Assembly: GCF_947179165.1 (NCBI RefSeq)
Contig: NC_077240.1
Coordinates: forward strand, 30,800,001-30,864,000
DNA from: Solanum dulcamara
Lineage: Eukaryota > Streptophyta > Magnoliopsida > Solanales > Solanaceae
Reading direction: 5' to 3'
DNA length: 64,000 bases
Below, in pieces: positions 11,745 through 24,120 of the stretch; position 1 is the stretch's first letter, and each line of letters opens with the position of its first letter. A model generated the notes under the pieces. It ran no database searches and was not told the DNA's origin. It saw only the letters and a list, made by a program, of their open reading frames with translations. A program made the translations under genes and the position numbers.

Positions 11745-12215
11745 TTTAGTTGATGAGTAGGAGCCAGAGGATAAATTTTTATTTTGGTATTAATTTAATT
11801 TGAGGAATAGGAGTCACGAGGGTAAATTTTGAATTTTAGTTCTTGTAATATGTTTTTCAAGTATTTAATTTGATGAGTATGAGCTAGGAGAGTAAGTTTG
11901 GAATTTTATTTAATTTAATATGATGAGTAGGATCTAGGAGAGCAAATTTCAAATTTTAGTTCTTGTGATATTTTCTTAATTGATTTGATGAGTAAGAGTC
12001 ATAAGGGTAAATTTCAAATTTTAGTTTTATTTAATTTGATGAGTAGGAGTCAGGAGGATAAATTTTAAATTTTAGTTCTTGTAATATTTTCTTAAGTATT
12101 TAATTTGATGAATAGAAGCTAGGAGAGTAAATTTGGAATTTTATATAATTTAATATGATGAGTAGGAGCTAGGAGGGCAAATTTGAACTTTTTGTTCTTG
12201 TAATATTTTCTTAAG
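11745..12215 (+). repeat. Dimeric minisatellite upstream of the DUF3444 pseudogene
   Basis: Eight A/T-rich units each starting TGATGAGTAGGAG or a variant, at about 11751, 11803, 11871, 11921, 11985, 12038, 12107 and 12156. Spacing alternates roughly 51 and 67 bp, giving a dimer of about 118 bp. The long unit carries TTCTTGTAATATTTTCTTAA. The same array occurs at 32870-33300. Confidence 0.9.
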
Positions 12216-13184
12216 CATTTTATAGAAAGAATGTTATATCTAGACTACTTTTAGAAATTAAATTAGTCTTAAATATGAATTAACAATACAAGTTTAGTAT
12301 GATACTTTAATAATTAAATGATTTAACAGTTATAATTTTTAAAATTTGCAACATTTTTACATGCAAAAGATCAAAATTGAGTATTTTCAATTAATTAAAA
12401 CTTGAATGGGCTTAATAAAATATTGTAAGGATTAGTATAACGCTTTATTGATATTGCAGGAGCTAAAAACAAATATATCACGTAAATTATTGAAAATATT
12501 TTAATTCCTTATTGAAAGGTATTTTTCTCTTTTATTTATGTTAGAAATTTCAGAACATATTATCCCCCCCCCCCCTGCCCCCCTTCAAATTTACCTTTGG
12601 AGCTTTTGGAATGTAATTTTAAAACTTTATAATTTAATTTCTATTTGAAAAGTATTAGGTTTATTTTATCTTATGTAGGGGATGAACTATTTTACTCTTA
12701 TAAAAAAATATATTTGTGGTATATTTTTCCTTTAAAATTTCAATATTAATTAATTTTGTTTTATGTGTTATCTTAAAGAAATACATCTTTTTATTATTGT
12801 ATATATACTCTTTGATTTTATATTAATTCACGTGAAATATATGTGCGTGCATTTTTTTCTATATGTATGTATGTTGACTTTTTATCCTTATTGTTTTTTC
12901 TTAAAAATTTCAATATCATGTTATTGTATTATATAATTATTTAATTTTTGTTAATCGTGCTTCTACATATTTATGCAGTCTTGAAAATCTCTAAGAACTA
13001 ACACACAGCAATAATTATTTTTAATGAAATGTTATCATATGTCCCGCTAACTTGACATTTCTTTGACTTATTTATCTATCTAACGATTGGTTTGCGCAAA
13101 ATATTGCACTCCATTTTCCAAACTCTATTTTAAACAAAGGATATCATCATATTAAACTAAATAAATCACTATACAAAACAAAAA
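12216..13184. other. AT-rich non-coding sequence
   Basis: 12216-12440 aligns with 33290-33500 (second copy of the segment). The rest is AT-rich with no convincing ORF; a run of 12 C followed by TG and 6 C lies at 12564-12583. No other feature seen. Confidence 0.6.
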
Positions 13185-13392
13185 TTTTCAATGCAAATTG
13201 AGATATTATAAGTACCAACAGATTTTTTTTCCTTTAGTAAAAATAGTCCTTGACTTATCCATTTTTGGAAGAGTCATAATCCATTTTCTTCTTTAGTTAA
13301 TTTGTGTGTGATTGCATTAACTTTTCTAAAGTTATGCATTATTTATGAGTTCCCATTAACCATTAGACAATCATTAATAAGCAAAGTATAAG
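13185..13392 (+). repeat. Direct repeat flanking the DUF3444 segment, right copy (part 1)
   Basis: Matches 9230-9480 box by box. It ends at ATAAG (13388-13392), the target site of the minus solo LTR, and resumes at 24008. Confidence 0.82.
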
Positions 13393-14871
13393 TATCACGA
13401 TTCAAGCTAGATTCTAGAGGTGACACGGCAATTAGAATTCCAAAGTACTCCAACCAAGCCTTTTAGCATACATTGCATACATAAGGTGAGTAAAGATATT
13501 AATCAAGTCTTAATGTGGAAGATAAGTCTCGAAATAAAATCTCGAATAAAGAGAAACTCAAAGATATATGTTCGAATAAACGGAACTACATACTCAAGAT
13601 AGTCTAAAACATGCCTCTACTAGTCTAGATGAGGAATATGAAATCATGTTGGTTACTTCCTCGAAGCACGAGGACTTACCAATCAAGTGATAAAGCTTAG
13701 CAATCCAATTTAGCCACGAGTGGGAGGATGAGCATGACGATTGTCGGACCCTACATTATGAAATAATGTAGGGAAAAAGTATGTGTTAGTACATATAATG
13801 CACTAAGTGTGTGAGAAATATGCATGACATAAACATGAGATAATCATGATCACATAACATGAGATGCAAGACCAATAATAATTTTAAAGCATGATACTTA
13901 AAATCATAAGTAGAAACATGCGGTCAATGCATCATTTGAAATCATCATAAGGACTCATAAGAAAACATATTTCATTTGTGGGACAGGACCTTTAACCGAC
14001 TTTAAAACTATGCGAGCTATAACATGTAATTTGGTGTTACTCCCATACCGAAAAAAGAGAGGCTACTTGACAAGGTAGACTCCGTGAGAACATCATAAAC
14101 TTGAGCTATATGTGGATCCACTAGCTAGGCCAATTAAGGCAAACCTATGGGGGCGATGTAGTTTGGGACTAGAGGTTGCTACTAGGGCTCCCTTGGGTCG
14201 CTTCTTGAGCTTCCGGACCGAACCCCACCTCAAAGTCCTATCGGTGCTTAGTCAATATCCCAATGGAATTTATAAAACATAGTCATTAGGAAGGGTAAAA
14301 CAACCAATCCAACATCATGAAAATACATCATAAGAGTAGCTCCTTGAAAATCATGATCATAATTTGAATTTGTGGATATTTTCCTTTCTAAGCATCCAAA
14401 TCATCGTATCTTGCATATTGTGAGAAAACCTTTCACAATTCATGGTTTTATACTTGAAAACATACTTGAATCATAATACATTACTTTCATAAATCATTCA
14501 TAAATTCATGGTCTAAAACTTGAAATTCATAGCATAATACATGGTTCCTTACAAAACTTATGAAAAAAAAGCAATTTAACTCAAATCATGCATGTATAGA
14601 CTATTGGAATTAAGTAAAAACATAATTGAATTGACCCAATGCAATTTGATCAAAAACTCTATAATTTGTAGAATTTAATTTCATAGAAAAGAGAGAAAAT
14701 TTTGGGAATCCATGGATGAAAAGGATCCACGGATGAATTCTCACATACCTTTATAAGCAAAGCCTTACAATAGTGGAGCTTGAAGAACTTGAAGATTGAA
14801 ACCCTAATTTTTCTTTCTTGAACTTGAGAGAGGGTTTAGAGAAGACGAGTTGAGAAAATTTTGAAAGAATG

Positions 14872-17155
14872 TGTAATGACCCTGAAGGTTATTTTTGACA
14901 AAATTATCATTTTACCCCTCATGTTAGTTCTTCCGAGTCACTTTTGATAGTGTCTAAAAGTTGGTTCTTGGAAATCTTCTGAAAAGTTGAGGTTTTGCTA
15001 AAGAAATGAGTTTTAAAGGCTTAAATTATCAATTTTTGAGTTTCGGAGTCATTTAGAGTTTTGAGTTCAGAATCAAATTCCGTCGATTTCATTAGTTTTG
15101 AAATGTGGAAATTGGTCTAGAAGAGTTGGCGGAACCAATTTGGAGTTGAAACGTAGATTTTAAGTCCAAAGTTATAAATTGAGTTAAAGTTTGATTCAAG
15201 TTTGACTTTGGTGAACATTTGAGGTTCGGGTGCTCAGATTGGATTTCTGATGTTTTAATGGTTTCGGGAAGTGATTCTAACACTAGAAAGGTTTTGTAGT
15301 AATTTTTAGAGGTCCCGGGGTATTTTGGATATTTCAAGTGTCGAAACTAGTTTAGCTCCAACTTATCGTATTTCGAGTCAAGGAGGCCTCGAATTCAAGT
15401 TTCAATAATTCCATTAAGTCCAGAACATCAAATTTAGTAGGGTAGCATATATGGTATTTTGAACGAATCCCGAGGATTGTTTCAGAGACATTGTGACTTA
15501 GTGAATTTCCTTGGGTTGCTATACTTGGTGCCTTCGATTTAGCAAAGGGGTGTCGCTTAAGCGACATTCACTTAAGCGAACTCCTGATCGCTTTTGCGAT
15601 ACCTGAGAGGGGTTTTGATCGGGGTTTATTATGTTTTCACTATTTTTGGACCTTTCAAGCTCGGTTAGGGGATTTTTGAAGAGATTTTTCATGGAAAACC
15701 CTTGGATAAGTTATTTTTAACCTATATCTTTGATTTTTATAGATAAAATGATGATTTTAACCTCAACATTGGTGATTTGAATTGGAGATTTTGGGGTTTT
15801 TTGCCTAATCCAAAATTTTATCAAAACTTGGGTTTGTGAACTCATTTTAACCCTATTTTTGAAATAGTTTTCACTATTAGATTCCTGACTACTTGAAGAA
15901 TATTTTTATCTAATAATATTCAAATTTTGAGTTCATTTTCCGACATGAAATTTTTGACCATTTACCATTTTCACCCGAATTGTTTGATTTTAGTATCATT
16001 AGCTACAAAATGTGATTGTGAATCTATATTTGATTAGATTGTGGTGATTTGAAGTATCGTCGGAGAGGGAAAGCCTTGATTTTGGGTTGATCTTGACTTT
16101 GACTAAGGCAAGTGAATTTCTAACCTATTGTTAAGTATGTTGAACCTTGTATTTTCCTATGTGTGGGAGTTAGGGTGTATTTGTGATGGTAAATTGAGTA
16201 TGATTCATCTATTATGAGGAGTTGATTGTGGAAATCGAATATGGATAATTGTCTAAGTATTGTAAATTCTCGGGTTATTGACTATTTGTGTGATTGTGTA
16301 CTATATGGCATTATCTTATGATTATTTACTTTGTATCTACTCATTACTTGTGCATATAACTATATGTGATGACTGAGAAAGTGATATGAGTGAGATACTG
16401 TATATTAGGATCGAGGTTTCTACCATTGAGGTGATTGGACGAGGTCTTTTTTGGTGGATGTTATGGCCGAGGTCCTTTCCAGCGGATATTATGGCCGAGG
16501 TCTCTTTTATAATGATGATTGATACATGGTCTATGTAAGGCCCCATGGGTTATGGTCTGAGATGATCAGCGGATGTGTGCAGTAGGACAGACATGCATCA
16601 CTATTATTTGACATTGCATTTGCATACACTTTATTATGTGATTATATAGAATTGAGATTTTTTATATATGCCTAAGTATGTTGATGAGAACATATATGTA
16701 CTTTCTTTTTGTGGACTGTCTGGTATATGCTGAGATAATTGTTTTATAAACCATATAGACTGAGTTGTTTGAGTGTAGGTGTATAGTTGTGGCAGTATAT
16801 GGTTGGGATGTCAGGTGTACCTGTGTTTCATATTACTTTACTTAGGGTTTAGTTTCCATTTGCTAAGTACCTTGTTGTTTGGTACTCACCCCTTGCTTAT
16901 AGATTTGTGTAGGATCTGAGCCTGGTGCCTCTTATTTTTATTACTCTCATGGATTGTACCGAGCTTTTGGACGTGTGAGAGGTAGAAGCTTGTCTTCTTC
17001 ATCAGACTCTTGCCATCTATTTATCTTATGTTTAGTTCTATTTGAGGGTTGAGACATTTGGATTTGTATTTTCTCATTTCTGTCAAAATTAATGGCTTGT
17101 ACACGTAACACCAAGTCTTGGGTGGTTTAGAATTTTCTTCTATTTTTCCTTATGA

Positions 17156-17195
<40 letters not shown>

Positions 17196-17311
17196 TGTTA
17201 GACTTTACTCTTCTGCTTTTATTTTTATTTATTGACTTACTTAGAATTTTAGGCTAACTTGCCTTTGGTGGGTTAGAAAAGTGCCATCACACTCAATTTT
17301 GGGTTGTGACA
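14872..17311 (+). repeat. 5' LTR (2440 bp) of the nested gypsy element
   Basis: Begins TGTAATGACCCTGAAGG and ends GGGTTGTGACA before the primer site. Holds a small palindrome-word cluster (15545-15605, e.g. GTCGCTTAAGCGAC), a GGCAAGTGAATTT box near 16108, and a (TA)n run near its end. Compared with the 3' LTR it has about 640 bp (15675-16312) and about 105 bp (15268-15373) that the other lacks. Confidence 0.93.
17156..17193 (+). repeat. (TA)n microsatellite in the 5' LTR
   Basis: About 18 TA dinucleotides. A corresponding, longer run lies in the 3' LTR at about 23630-23676, so the repeat is inherited from the LTR. Confidence 0.95.
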
Positions 17312-17313
17312 AA

Positions 17314-17326
17314 TGGGTATCGGAGC
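17314..17326 (+). other. Primer binding site (initiator-Met tRNA type, decayed)
   Basis: TGGGTATCGGAGC two bases after the LTR end. The usual plant site is TGGTATCAGAGC; here one base is inserted and one substituted. It supports the LTR boundary. Confidence 0.8.
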
Positions 17327-17499
17327 CCACGGTTCATAGGTATCACATATGTACAAATCCAATCTAGTAGAGCCTTGAGGATCATTATAGAGACTTCTAT
17401 TACTTATCTTCGAGGGGCTATGAAGACTGTTAGGAAATCCTCTTTTTAGTTTTTTCAATTCTATTGTGCGTGGGTCCTTGTATAAGTGCTGAGTTATCG

Positions 17500-19060
17500 C
17501 ATGTTCTTTCAGCAGATCGATAGGACTAAACCATCAACTTCTATGGGATGAGGGTATCCAACCCCCGAGATTTCTTCTTAGACCCCAGCTCGTGGTAGAG
17601 GTAGAGGTAGAGCTAGAGGCCGAGGTGGGGGCCAGGGCTGAGAAGAGGCACCAACCAGGGATCATAAGAGGGGTATTTCCTGAGCCTGTGACGGAGGCCA
17701 GAGAAGATCAGGTTCCTCCCCAATATGCGATAGTGCCATTACTACAGGATACTCTACCTAGGGTTTTCGGCATACTTGAGACTATGGCATAGACTAGCAG
17801 GCCAACAGGCACACCAGGTATACTACAGACCTGAGTAAGGGTTTAGGTCCTAGGCAAGTAGCAGGCTCCCAAGGCTCAGAGATAGATGGTACAGCTGCTG
17901 GTAGTCCCTATATTTGAGATTTCTCCAGCACCAGCAGTTGAGGGACAAGATACACCAGTAGCTGCATTGACTGAGGATGAGTAGCTCCGGTATGAGAAGT
18001 TCAGAAAGATGGACCTACTTTAGTTTCAAGGTGGGAAAACTGAGCACGCATATGAGTTTTTGACTACTTGCAGGGAGTTGGTAGAGATAGTTGGGTTGGC
18101 TGAGTCCCATGGTGTTTGTTATGTTACTCTTCAGCTTTGTGGACCGGCTAGAAAGTAGTGGAGGACATATTTTAGGTCTCCACCAATTGGGTCTCCTCTA
18201 GTGACTTGGGAGACAGTCACTAGTGACTTTTATGATCGTTTCGTCCCTTGGAGTGTGGGGGAGGAGAGTCACATTAGATTTAAGAGCTTGAGGCAGGATG
18301 GGATATTCGTTTTTGAGTATGAGGTTTGTTTTTTTCAACTAGCTAGACCTGCCACCCCTATCATCCCCGATGAGATCAAGAGGGTTCATTATTTTGTGAG
18401 AGATTTCACTTATTCTATCAAGCAGTCTGTATTTTGGGTATCTAGTGATGGAGCCTCCTTTTAGACTGTGGTTAGTACTGCCAAGGAGGCAGAGTTGATG
18501 GAGAGGGAGGAGTTTGGAGACCCCAAGAAGGCCTATTTATTTGGTCAGTACTCTGGTGTCTCATCTGAAGGCAGAGGTATTCCTCGTGGTAGTGGTTTTT
18601 TCTAGCACCATGGGCTTCATACATCTGTACCGCCATCTGAGGGTGGACAAGGTCATCGTGGTTTATACACTTCGGTTTAGAGTTTATCTGGTTTATAGTA
18701 GAGGCTTGCGTGTCGGGGTGGTTATAATATTCCTTCTGTTTCTTCACAGTAGTCGTCCGCTCTAAGATTGTATTTTGGGTGTGGATCCCTAGATTATTTG
18801 GTCCAACAGTGCCCTATGCAGACTCATTCTGGTCTGCACTATTCTTAAACAGTAGTGGCAGTCAGGGGTTCAAGACCATCAGCCAGAGGTTTAGCCCCAT
18901 CGACTCGGGGTCGTGGTAGGGGTTAATTTGATAGAGGTGGGCATATCGGAGGTAGGGGACAGGTGATGCCCCAGCACAACAGGGTGGTATAGGAGTTGTC
19001 CAGACAGGTGGAGGACAGAAAGCTCATTGTTATGCCTTTCCAGGTAGACTCAAGGATGAG
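17500..19060 (+). pseudogene. Decayed gag of the nested element
   Basis: Pieces of one gag are spread over frames with many stops. An Arg/Gly-rich N-terminus (about 17590-17650) is followed by the capsid-like core (17990-18460: the K*WRTYF..., VTWE..., FYDRFVP and SIRFK-like motifs in sequence), a Glu-rich stretch near 18490, and a zinc knuckle near 18770-18815 that reads YFGCGSLDYLVQQC: the first Cys and the His have both become Tyr. Many breaks lie at CAG, CGA or TGG codons. No active protein is expected. Confidence 0.8.
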
Positions 19061-21965
19061 GCCTCTGATGTAGTCATCATAAGTATTGTTTCAATTTTTC
19101 ATTTCATCGCATCTGTGTTATTTGATCCTTGCTCCACTTATTCATATGTGTCTGCATATTTCTCTTTTGGGTTGGACTTGCCATGTAATAGTATGCTTGT
19201 TCTTGTACATGTTTCTACCTTAGTAAGAGATCCTTTAGTAGTGGATCGGGTGTAACGATCCTATCTTGTAACCTTGGTGGGTTATGAGATGTGGGTGAAT
19301 ATGATTATTCTTCATATGGTAGACTTTGATATTATTTTTGGTATGGACTGGTTATCTCTGTATCATGCTATTCTGGATTATTATGACAAGACTGTGACCT
19401 TACCTATTCCTAATAAGCCACATATAAAGTGGAAGGGTTCGAGTGGTTCATATTCTAGTAAGGTTATTTCTTGTATTCGAGCCCACCGATTGATCGATGG
19501 GGGTTGTTTGGTATATTTGCATTTATTCATAATACCTTTGTTGAGCCACCTTTTATAGAGTCTATTCATGTAGTTCGAGAGTTTTGGATGTGTGTCCTGC
19601 CGATCTTCCAAGGGTTCTACCTGATAGGGATATTAATTTTGCTATTGACCTTGATTAGGGCATCAAGCCCATCTATATTTCTCCTTATGGTATGACTGTA
19701 GCTGAGTTGAAGGAGCTAAAAGAGTAGCTTTAGGATTTGTTGAGCAAAGGGTTTATTCACCCTAGTTTTTCACCTTGGGGTACCAGGTCTTATTTGTAAA
19801 GCAGAAGGATAGGTCTATGAGGATGTGTATCGACTATAGACAGTTGAATAAGGTGACTGTCAAGAATAAGTACCCTCTTCCCCGTATCGATAATTCATTT
19901 GATCAGATCTACGAAGCGACCTTATTCTATAAGATCAACTTGAGATCCAGGTATCATTAGTTGAGGATTCAACCTCCAGATATTCCTAAGACCGCCTTCC
20001 GAACCAGATATGACCATTATGAGTTTCTTATTATGTGTTTTGAGCTGACTAACGCCCCAGCAACATTTATAGAGCTGTTGAATTGGGTGTTTTATTCATA
20101 TATGGATTCATTCATGATTGTCTTCATTGCTGATATCTTAGTTTACTCCAAGACTGAGGCAGGTCATGTGCAACACTTGAGGATTGTGCTCCAGAGACTT
20201 AGGGAGAAGAAGCTCTATGCAAAGTTCTCCAAGTGTGAGTTTTGGTTGAGTTCGATGGCACTATTGGGGCATATGGTGTCTAAGGAGGGCATTAGAGTCA
20301 TTCCGACTAAAATTGAGGTAGTTCGAGGATAGATTAGGCCCACTTCAACTACAAAGATTCGTAGTTTATGGGCTTGGCTGGATATTATCGCCATTTTGTT
20401 TAGGGATTCTCTACGATAGGAGCTCCATTGACCAGGCTCACTCAGAAAAATATGGTATTTCATTGGTCGAAAGAGTGTAAAGAGAGCTTCCAAAAGCTCA
20501 AAGTCTTATTGACTATTATGCCTGTGTTGACCTTGCTTAAGGAGGGTGTTGACTTCATTGTGTATTGTGATGCATCGAGGGTGGGTTTAGGTGGAGTGTT
20601 GACGTAAAAAGGGAAGGTGATTGCATATGATTTGAGGCAGTTGAAGATACATGAAAATAATTATCCCACCCATGACCTAGAGTTGGTAGCAGTTATCTTT
20701 GTTTTGAAGTTATGCTGATATTATTTGTATGAAGTCTATTATGAGATATTCACCGATCACCAGAGTCTATAATAAATCTTCAGGCAGCGGGACTTGAATT
20801 TGAGGCAAAGAAGGTAGATTGAGATTATGAAGAATTATGACTAGACTATTCTATATCACCTCGAGAAGGCCAATATAGTGGTCGATGCATTGAGTAGGAG
20901 GGATTCTAGCATGGGAAGTCTTGTGGATTTTGTGGTAGGTTTGCCCACTACCAAGGGAGGATATGATTCCATTTGGGTTGTGGTCAACTGATTAACCAAG
21001 GCTACTTATTTTATTCCAGTTAAGGTTAATTTTATGGTGGAAAGGTTGTCTCAACTCTATATTAGTGAGATTGTTAGAATTCATGGAGTTCCTGTGTGCA
21101 TTATATCCATTGGGGCTCTATGTTCATATCTCACTTCTGGGAGGCCTTGAAGCATGGGTTGGGTACCCGATTGGGTCTGAGTACCACATTCCACCCTCAG
21201 ACAAAAGGATAATCTGAGAGGACTATTCAAGTGATTGAGAATATGCTATGGACATGTGTGATTGATTTTGGTTCTCAATGGGATCAGCACTTGCCTTTGG
21301 CGGAGTTCTCTTACAACAACAGTTTCCATTCCAGTATCTAGATGGAGACTTTTAAGGCCTTGTATGGCCGGAGGTGTAGATCGCCCATTGGATGGTTTGA
21401 TTCTGTGGCGGTGGATAGCCTAGGCATTGATTTGCTCAAAGATGCCATGGAGTGGGTTTGATTGATACAGGGTAGGTATTGACAGCTTAGAGTCACCAGA
21501 AGAGCATTGCTGATGGGTAGGTTTGACCTTTGGTGTTCATGGTTGGTGATCAAGTATGGTTGAGGTTCTCATGAGGTTCAGAAAGAAGGGTAAGCTTAAT
21601 CCTATGTATATTGGCCCTTTTGATATCCTAGATTTAGTAGGAGAGGTCACCTACAAACTTGCCTTGCAACCTAGTCTATTTCTATGCTACGATGTTATAT
21701 CCTGGATGAGTCTCATGTGATTTTCCTTGATTTCCTACAGATGAGCCCAGATTTATCTTATGAGGAGGAACCAGTGGCTATTCTGGACAGACAGGTCAGG
21801 AAGTTAAGGACTAAGGAGATAGCTTCGGTGAAGTTTCAGTGGCGATATCTGCCCATGTAAGAGGTTACTTGGGAGTTAGAGTCAGACATGCAGGCCCGTT
21901 ACCCTCATCTTTTTGAGACTCCAAGTATGTCTTTTGCCTTATGTTTGAAGACGAACATGGTTTTT
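19061..21965 (+). pseudogene. Decayed pol of the nested element, with an integrase deletion
   Basis: Protease remnant 19070-19560 (LFDP-CSTYSYVS at the active site, then VDFDIIFGMDWLS). RT 19690-20335: the catalytic FIDD reads FIAD near 20128, so an essential Asp is lost. RNase H 20336-20900. At about 20905-20935 the RNase H tail (LSRRDSSMGSL) joins directly to the integrase core (DFVVGLPTTKGGYDSIWVVV): the integrase zinc-finger region, several hundred bases in relatives, is absent. A chromodomain-like tail ends near 21950 (SYEEEPVAILDRQVRKL...). Numerous stops and frameshifts. The family call is clear. Confidence 0.85.
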
Positions 21966-21977
21966 AGTAGTGGATGA

Positions 21978-23625
21978 TGTAATGACCCTGAAGGTTATTT
22001 TCAACTTTTTCAACAAAATTACCATTTTACTCCTCACATTAGTTTCCCCGAGTCACTTTTGATTAGGTCTGAAAGTTGGTTCTTAGAAATCTTGTGAAAA
22101 GTTAAGGTTTTGCTAAAGAAATGAGTTTTAAAGGCTTAAATTGTCAAATTTTGAGTTTCAGAGTCATTTGGAGTTTCTAGTCTCGGAATCGAATTCCATC
22201 AATTCCTAAATGTGAAAATTGTTCTAGGAGAGTTGTCGAAACCAGATTTGGAGTTGAAATGTAGATTTTAGGTCCGAAGTTGGAAATTGAGTTAAAGATT
22301 GATCCAAATTTGACTTTAGTCAATATTTATGATTTGGGTGCTCAGATTGGATTTTTGATGGTTCCAATGGTTTCGGATCAATGAGGTCTCGAATTCAAAT
22401 TTTGATGATTCCATTGAATCTGAACGTCAAATTTAGTAGCGTAGGATATATGGTTTGTGTATATGGGATTCCGAATGAATTTTGAGAGTTATTTTGGAGA
22501 CTTTGTGACTTAGTGAATTTCCTTGGGTTGTTGTACCTGGTGTCTTCTCTTTAGTGAAGAGGTGTCGCTTAAGCGACGTCCGCTTAAAAGAAGTCCCATC
22601 ACTTTAGCGACGTGTGCTTAAGCGAGGTGTCCATTTATTTAGATAAGGGAGCCACTTTAGCGAGGTTCTCTTAAGCGACCTTAGGTCGTTAAAGCGAATG
22701 TTTGCGATAATAAATTCCTGATCGCTTTTATGATACTTGAGAGGGGTTTTGGCTGGGGTTTAAGATGTTTCCACCATTTTAAACCTTTCAAGCTCGGTTA
22801 GGAAATTATATTATGATTATTTACTCTGTATCGACTCATTACTTGTGCATATAACTATGTGTGATGATCAATAATGTGATATGAGTGAGATAATATATAT
22901 TGGGAATGAGGTTTCTATGAGTCAAGGTGATTGACCGAGGTTTTTTTCGGCGGATGTTATGGTCGAGATCTTCCGGCGAATGTTATGGCCGAGGTCTTTT
23001 TCGGCAATGATGATTGATACATGGACCATATGAGGCCTCCATAGGTTCCGGTCTGAGGTGATCAGTGGATGTGTATCGTAGGACAAACATGCATCACGAT
23101 TATTTGATATTGTATTTGCGTATACTTCATCCTGTGGCTGTATATAATTGAGATTTCTTGTGTATGGCTAGTATGGTAATGAGAACATATATGTACTTCT
23201 TGGTGACTATTTGGTATATTCAGAGATGATTGTTGTATAAACTATATAGCCTGGGTTGTCTAAGTGTATGTGTGTAGTTATGGTTTCAGGAGTACCTGTG
23301 TACTGCATTGCTTTACTTAGGGTTTAGTTTTTATTTTCTTAGTATCGTGTTGTTTGGTACAAACCCCTTGATTATACATCTGTGTAAGATCTGAGCTCGG
23401 TGCCTCCTATTATTAGTACTCCCGTGGAATGGATCAAGCGTCTGGACGCGTGAGAGGTAGCAACTTGTCTTCTTCTGCAGACTCTCGATGCCCATTTATT
23501 TTATGTTTAGTTCTATTTGAGGGCTGAGACATTTGTACTTGTATTTTCTCATTTCTATAAAAATTAGTGGCTTGTACACATGACACCAAGTCTTGGGTGG
23601 TTTAGACTTTTCTTCCACTTATCCC

Positions 23626-23680
<55 letters not shown>

Positions 23681-23784
23681 TTTACTCTTCCGCTTTTATT
23701 TTTGTTTATTGACTTAGACTCTTAGGCTGACTTGCCTTTGGTGGGTTAGGCAAGTGCCATCACACTTGATTTCAGGTCATAACA
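21978..23784 (+). repeat. 3' LTR (1807 bp) of the nested gypsy element
   Basis: Begins TGTAATGACC after a poor polypurine tract and ends ...GGTCATAACA at 23784. Compared with the 5' LTR it lacks two blocks (about 640 and 105 bp) but has about 125 extra bp of palindrome words at 22560-22735. A (TA)n run lies at the same place as in the 5' LTR. Confidence 0.93.
23630..23676 (+). repeat. (TA)n microsatellite in the 3' LTR
   Basis: About 22 TA dinucleotides, at the position homologous to 17156-17193. Confidence 0.95.
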
Positions 23785-24007
23785 GAATGAGGGAATATGG
23801 TAGATTTCAAGGCTAAAAATGGTTATGGCGGTAGTTATAGGTCTAAAACGACATAGTTTGAGTGTACATAGATTGAGAAATACCCAAGTATTTGTCCTTC
23901 TACGACTGCCTTCCTACGGGTCGTAGGTTGGCTCGTAGAAGCCTGCTCCAGATCAATTTTCTATAACATTTTCCTTTGTTTGGCCTTCCAACTTCTGGGG
24001 TCTTACA

Positions 24008-24120
24008 ATAAGCACATATAAACTATATTAACAAGTCAGAATTTTTTAAACTCACATCTCTAAAAAAATATTTCAAATAATAGATTTGAAATCACAATTT
24101 CTTTGGAGATACTTGCTAAT
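24008..24120 (+). repeat. Direct repeat flanking the DUF3444 segment, right copy (part 2)
   Basis: Begins with the second ATAAG and continues the match to 9470-9590 (AAACTCACATCTCTAAA, TAGATTTGAAATC boxes). This shows that the 10.6 kb between 13393 and 24007 is inserted material. Confidence 0.8.

Larger units (their letters stand above)
14872..23784 (+). mobile_element. Full-length Ty3/gypsy element with two LTRs and target duplication GAATG
   Basis: 8.9 kb plus-strand element. LTRs are 14872-17311 and 21978-23784, both starting TGTAATGACC and ending ...ACA. The host copies GAATG (14867-14871 and 23785-23789) match exactly. Inside are a Met-type primer site, gag, protease, RT, RNase H, a shortened integrase and a chromodomain-like tail, all with many stops. 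It sits inside the minus solo LTR, so it is the younger of the two. Boundaries are secure; coding content is inactive. Confidence 0.95.
13393..24007 (-). mobile_element. Solo LTR (minus), split by a nested gypsy element
   Basis: Left part 13393-14871 starts TATCACGATTC (terminal TG decayed to TA); right part 23790-24007 ends ...GGGGTCTTACA. Flanking 5-bp copies are ATAAG at 13388-13392 and ATAAG at 24008-24012, an exact target duplication. Removing the nested element (14872-23784 and one GAATG) leaves about 1.7 kb with no coding region. It is related to the LTR at 27292-29541: both share a CGACAATTAGAATCCCAAAG-type left region and a CCAACTTCTG right end. The left part also carries an ordinary LTR-like region (about 14000-14260) with short tandem motifs. 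I see no internal retroviral genes belonging to it. Confidence 0.9.

Noticed and set aside
12564..12583. Poly-C tract as a regulatory G-quadruplex site
   Set aside because: A single homopolymer broken by TG with no neighbouring gene; may also be sequencing-sensitive.
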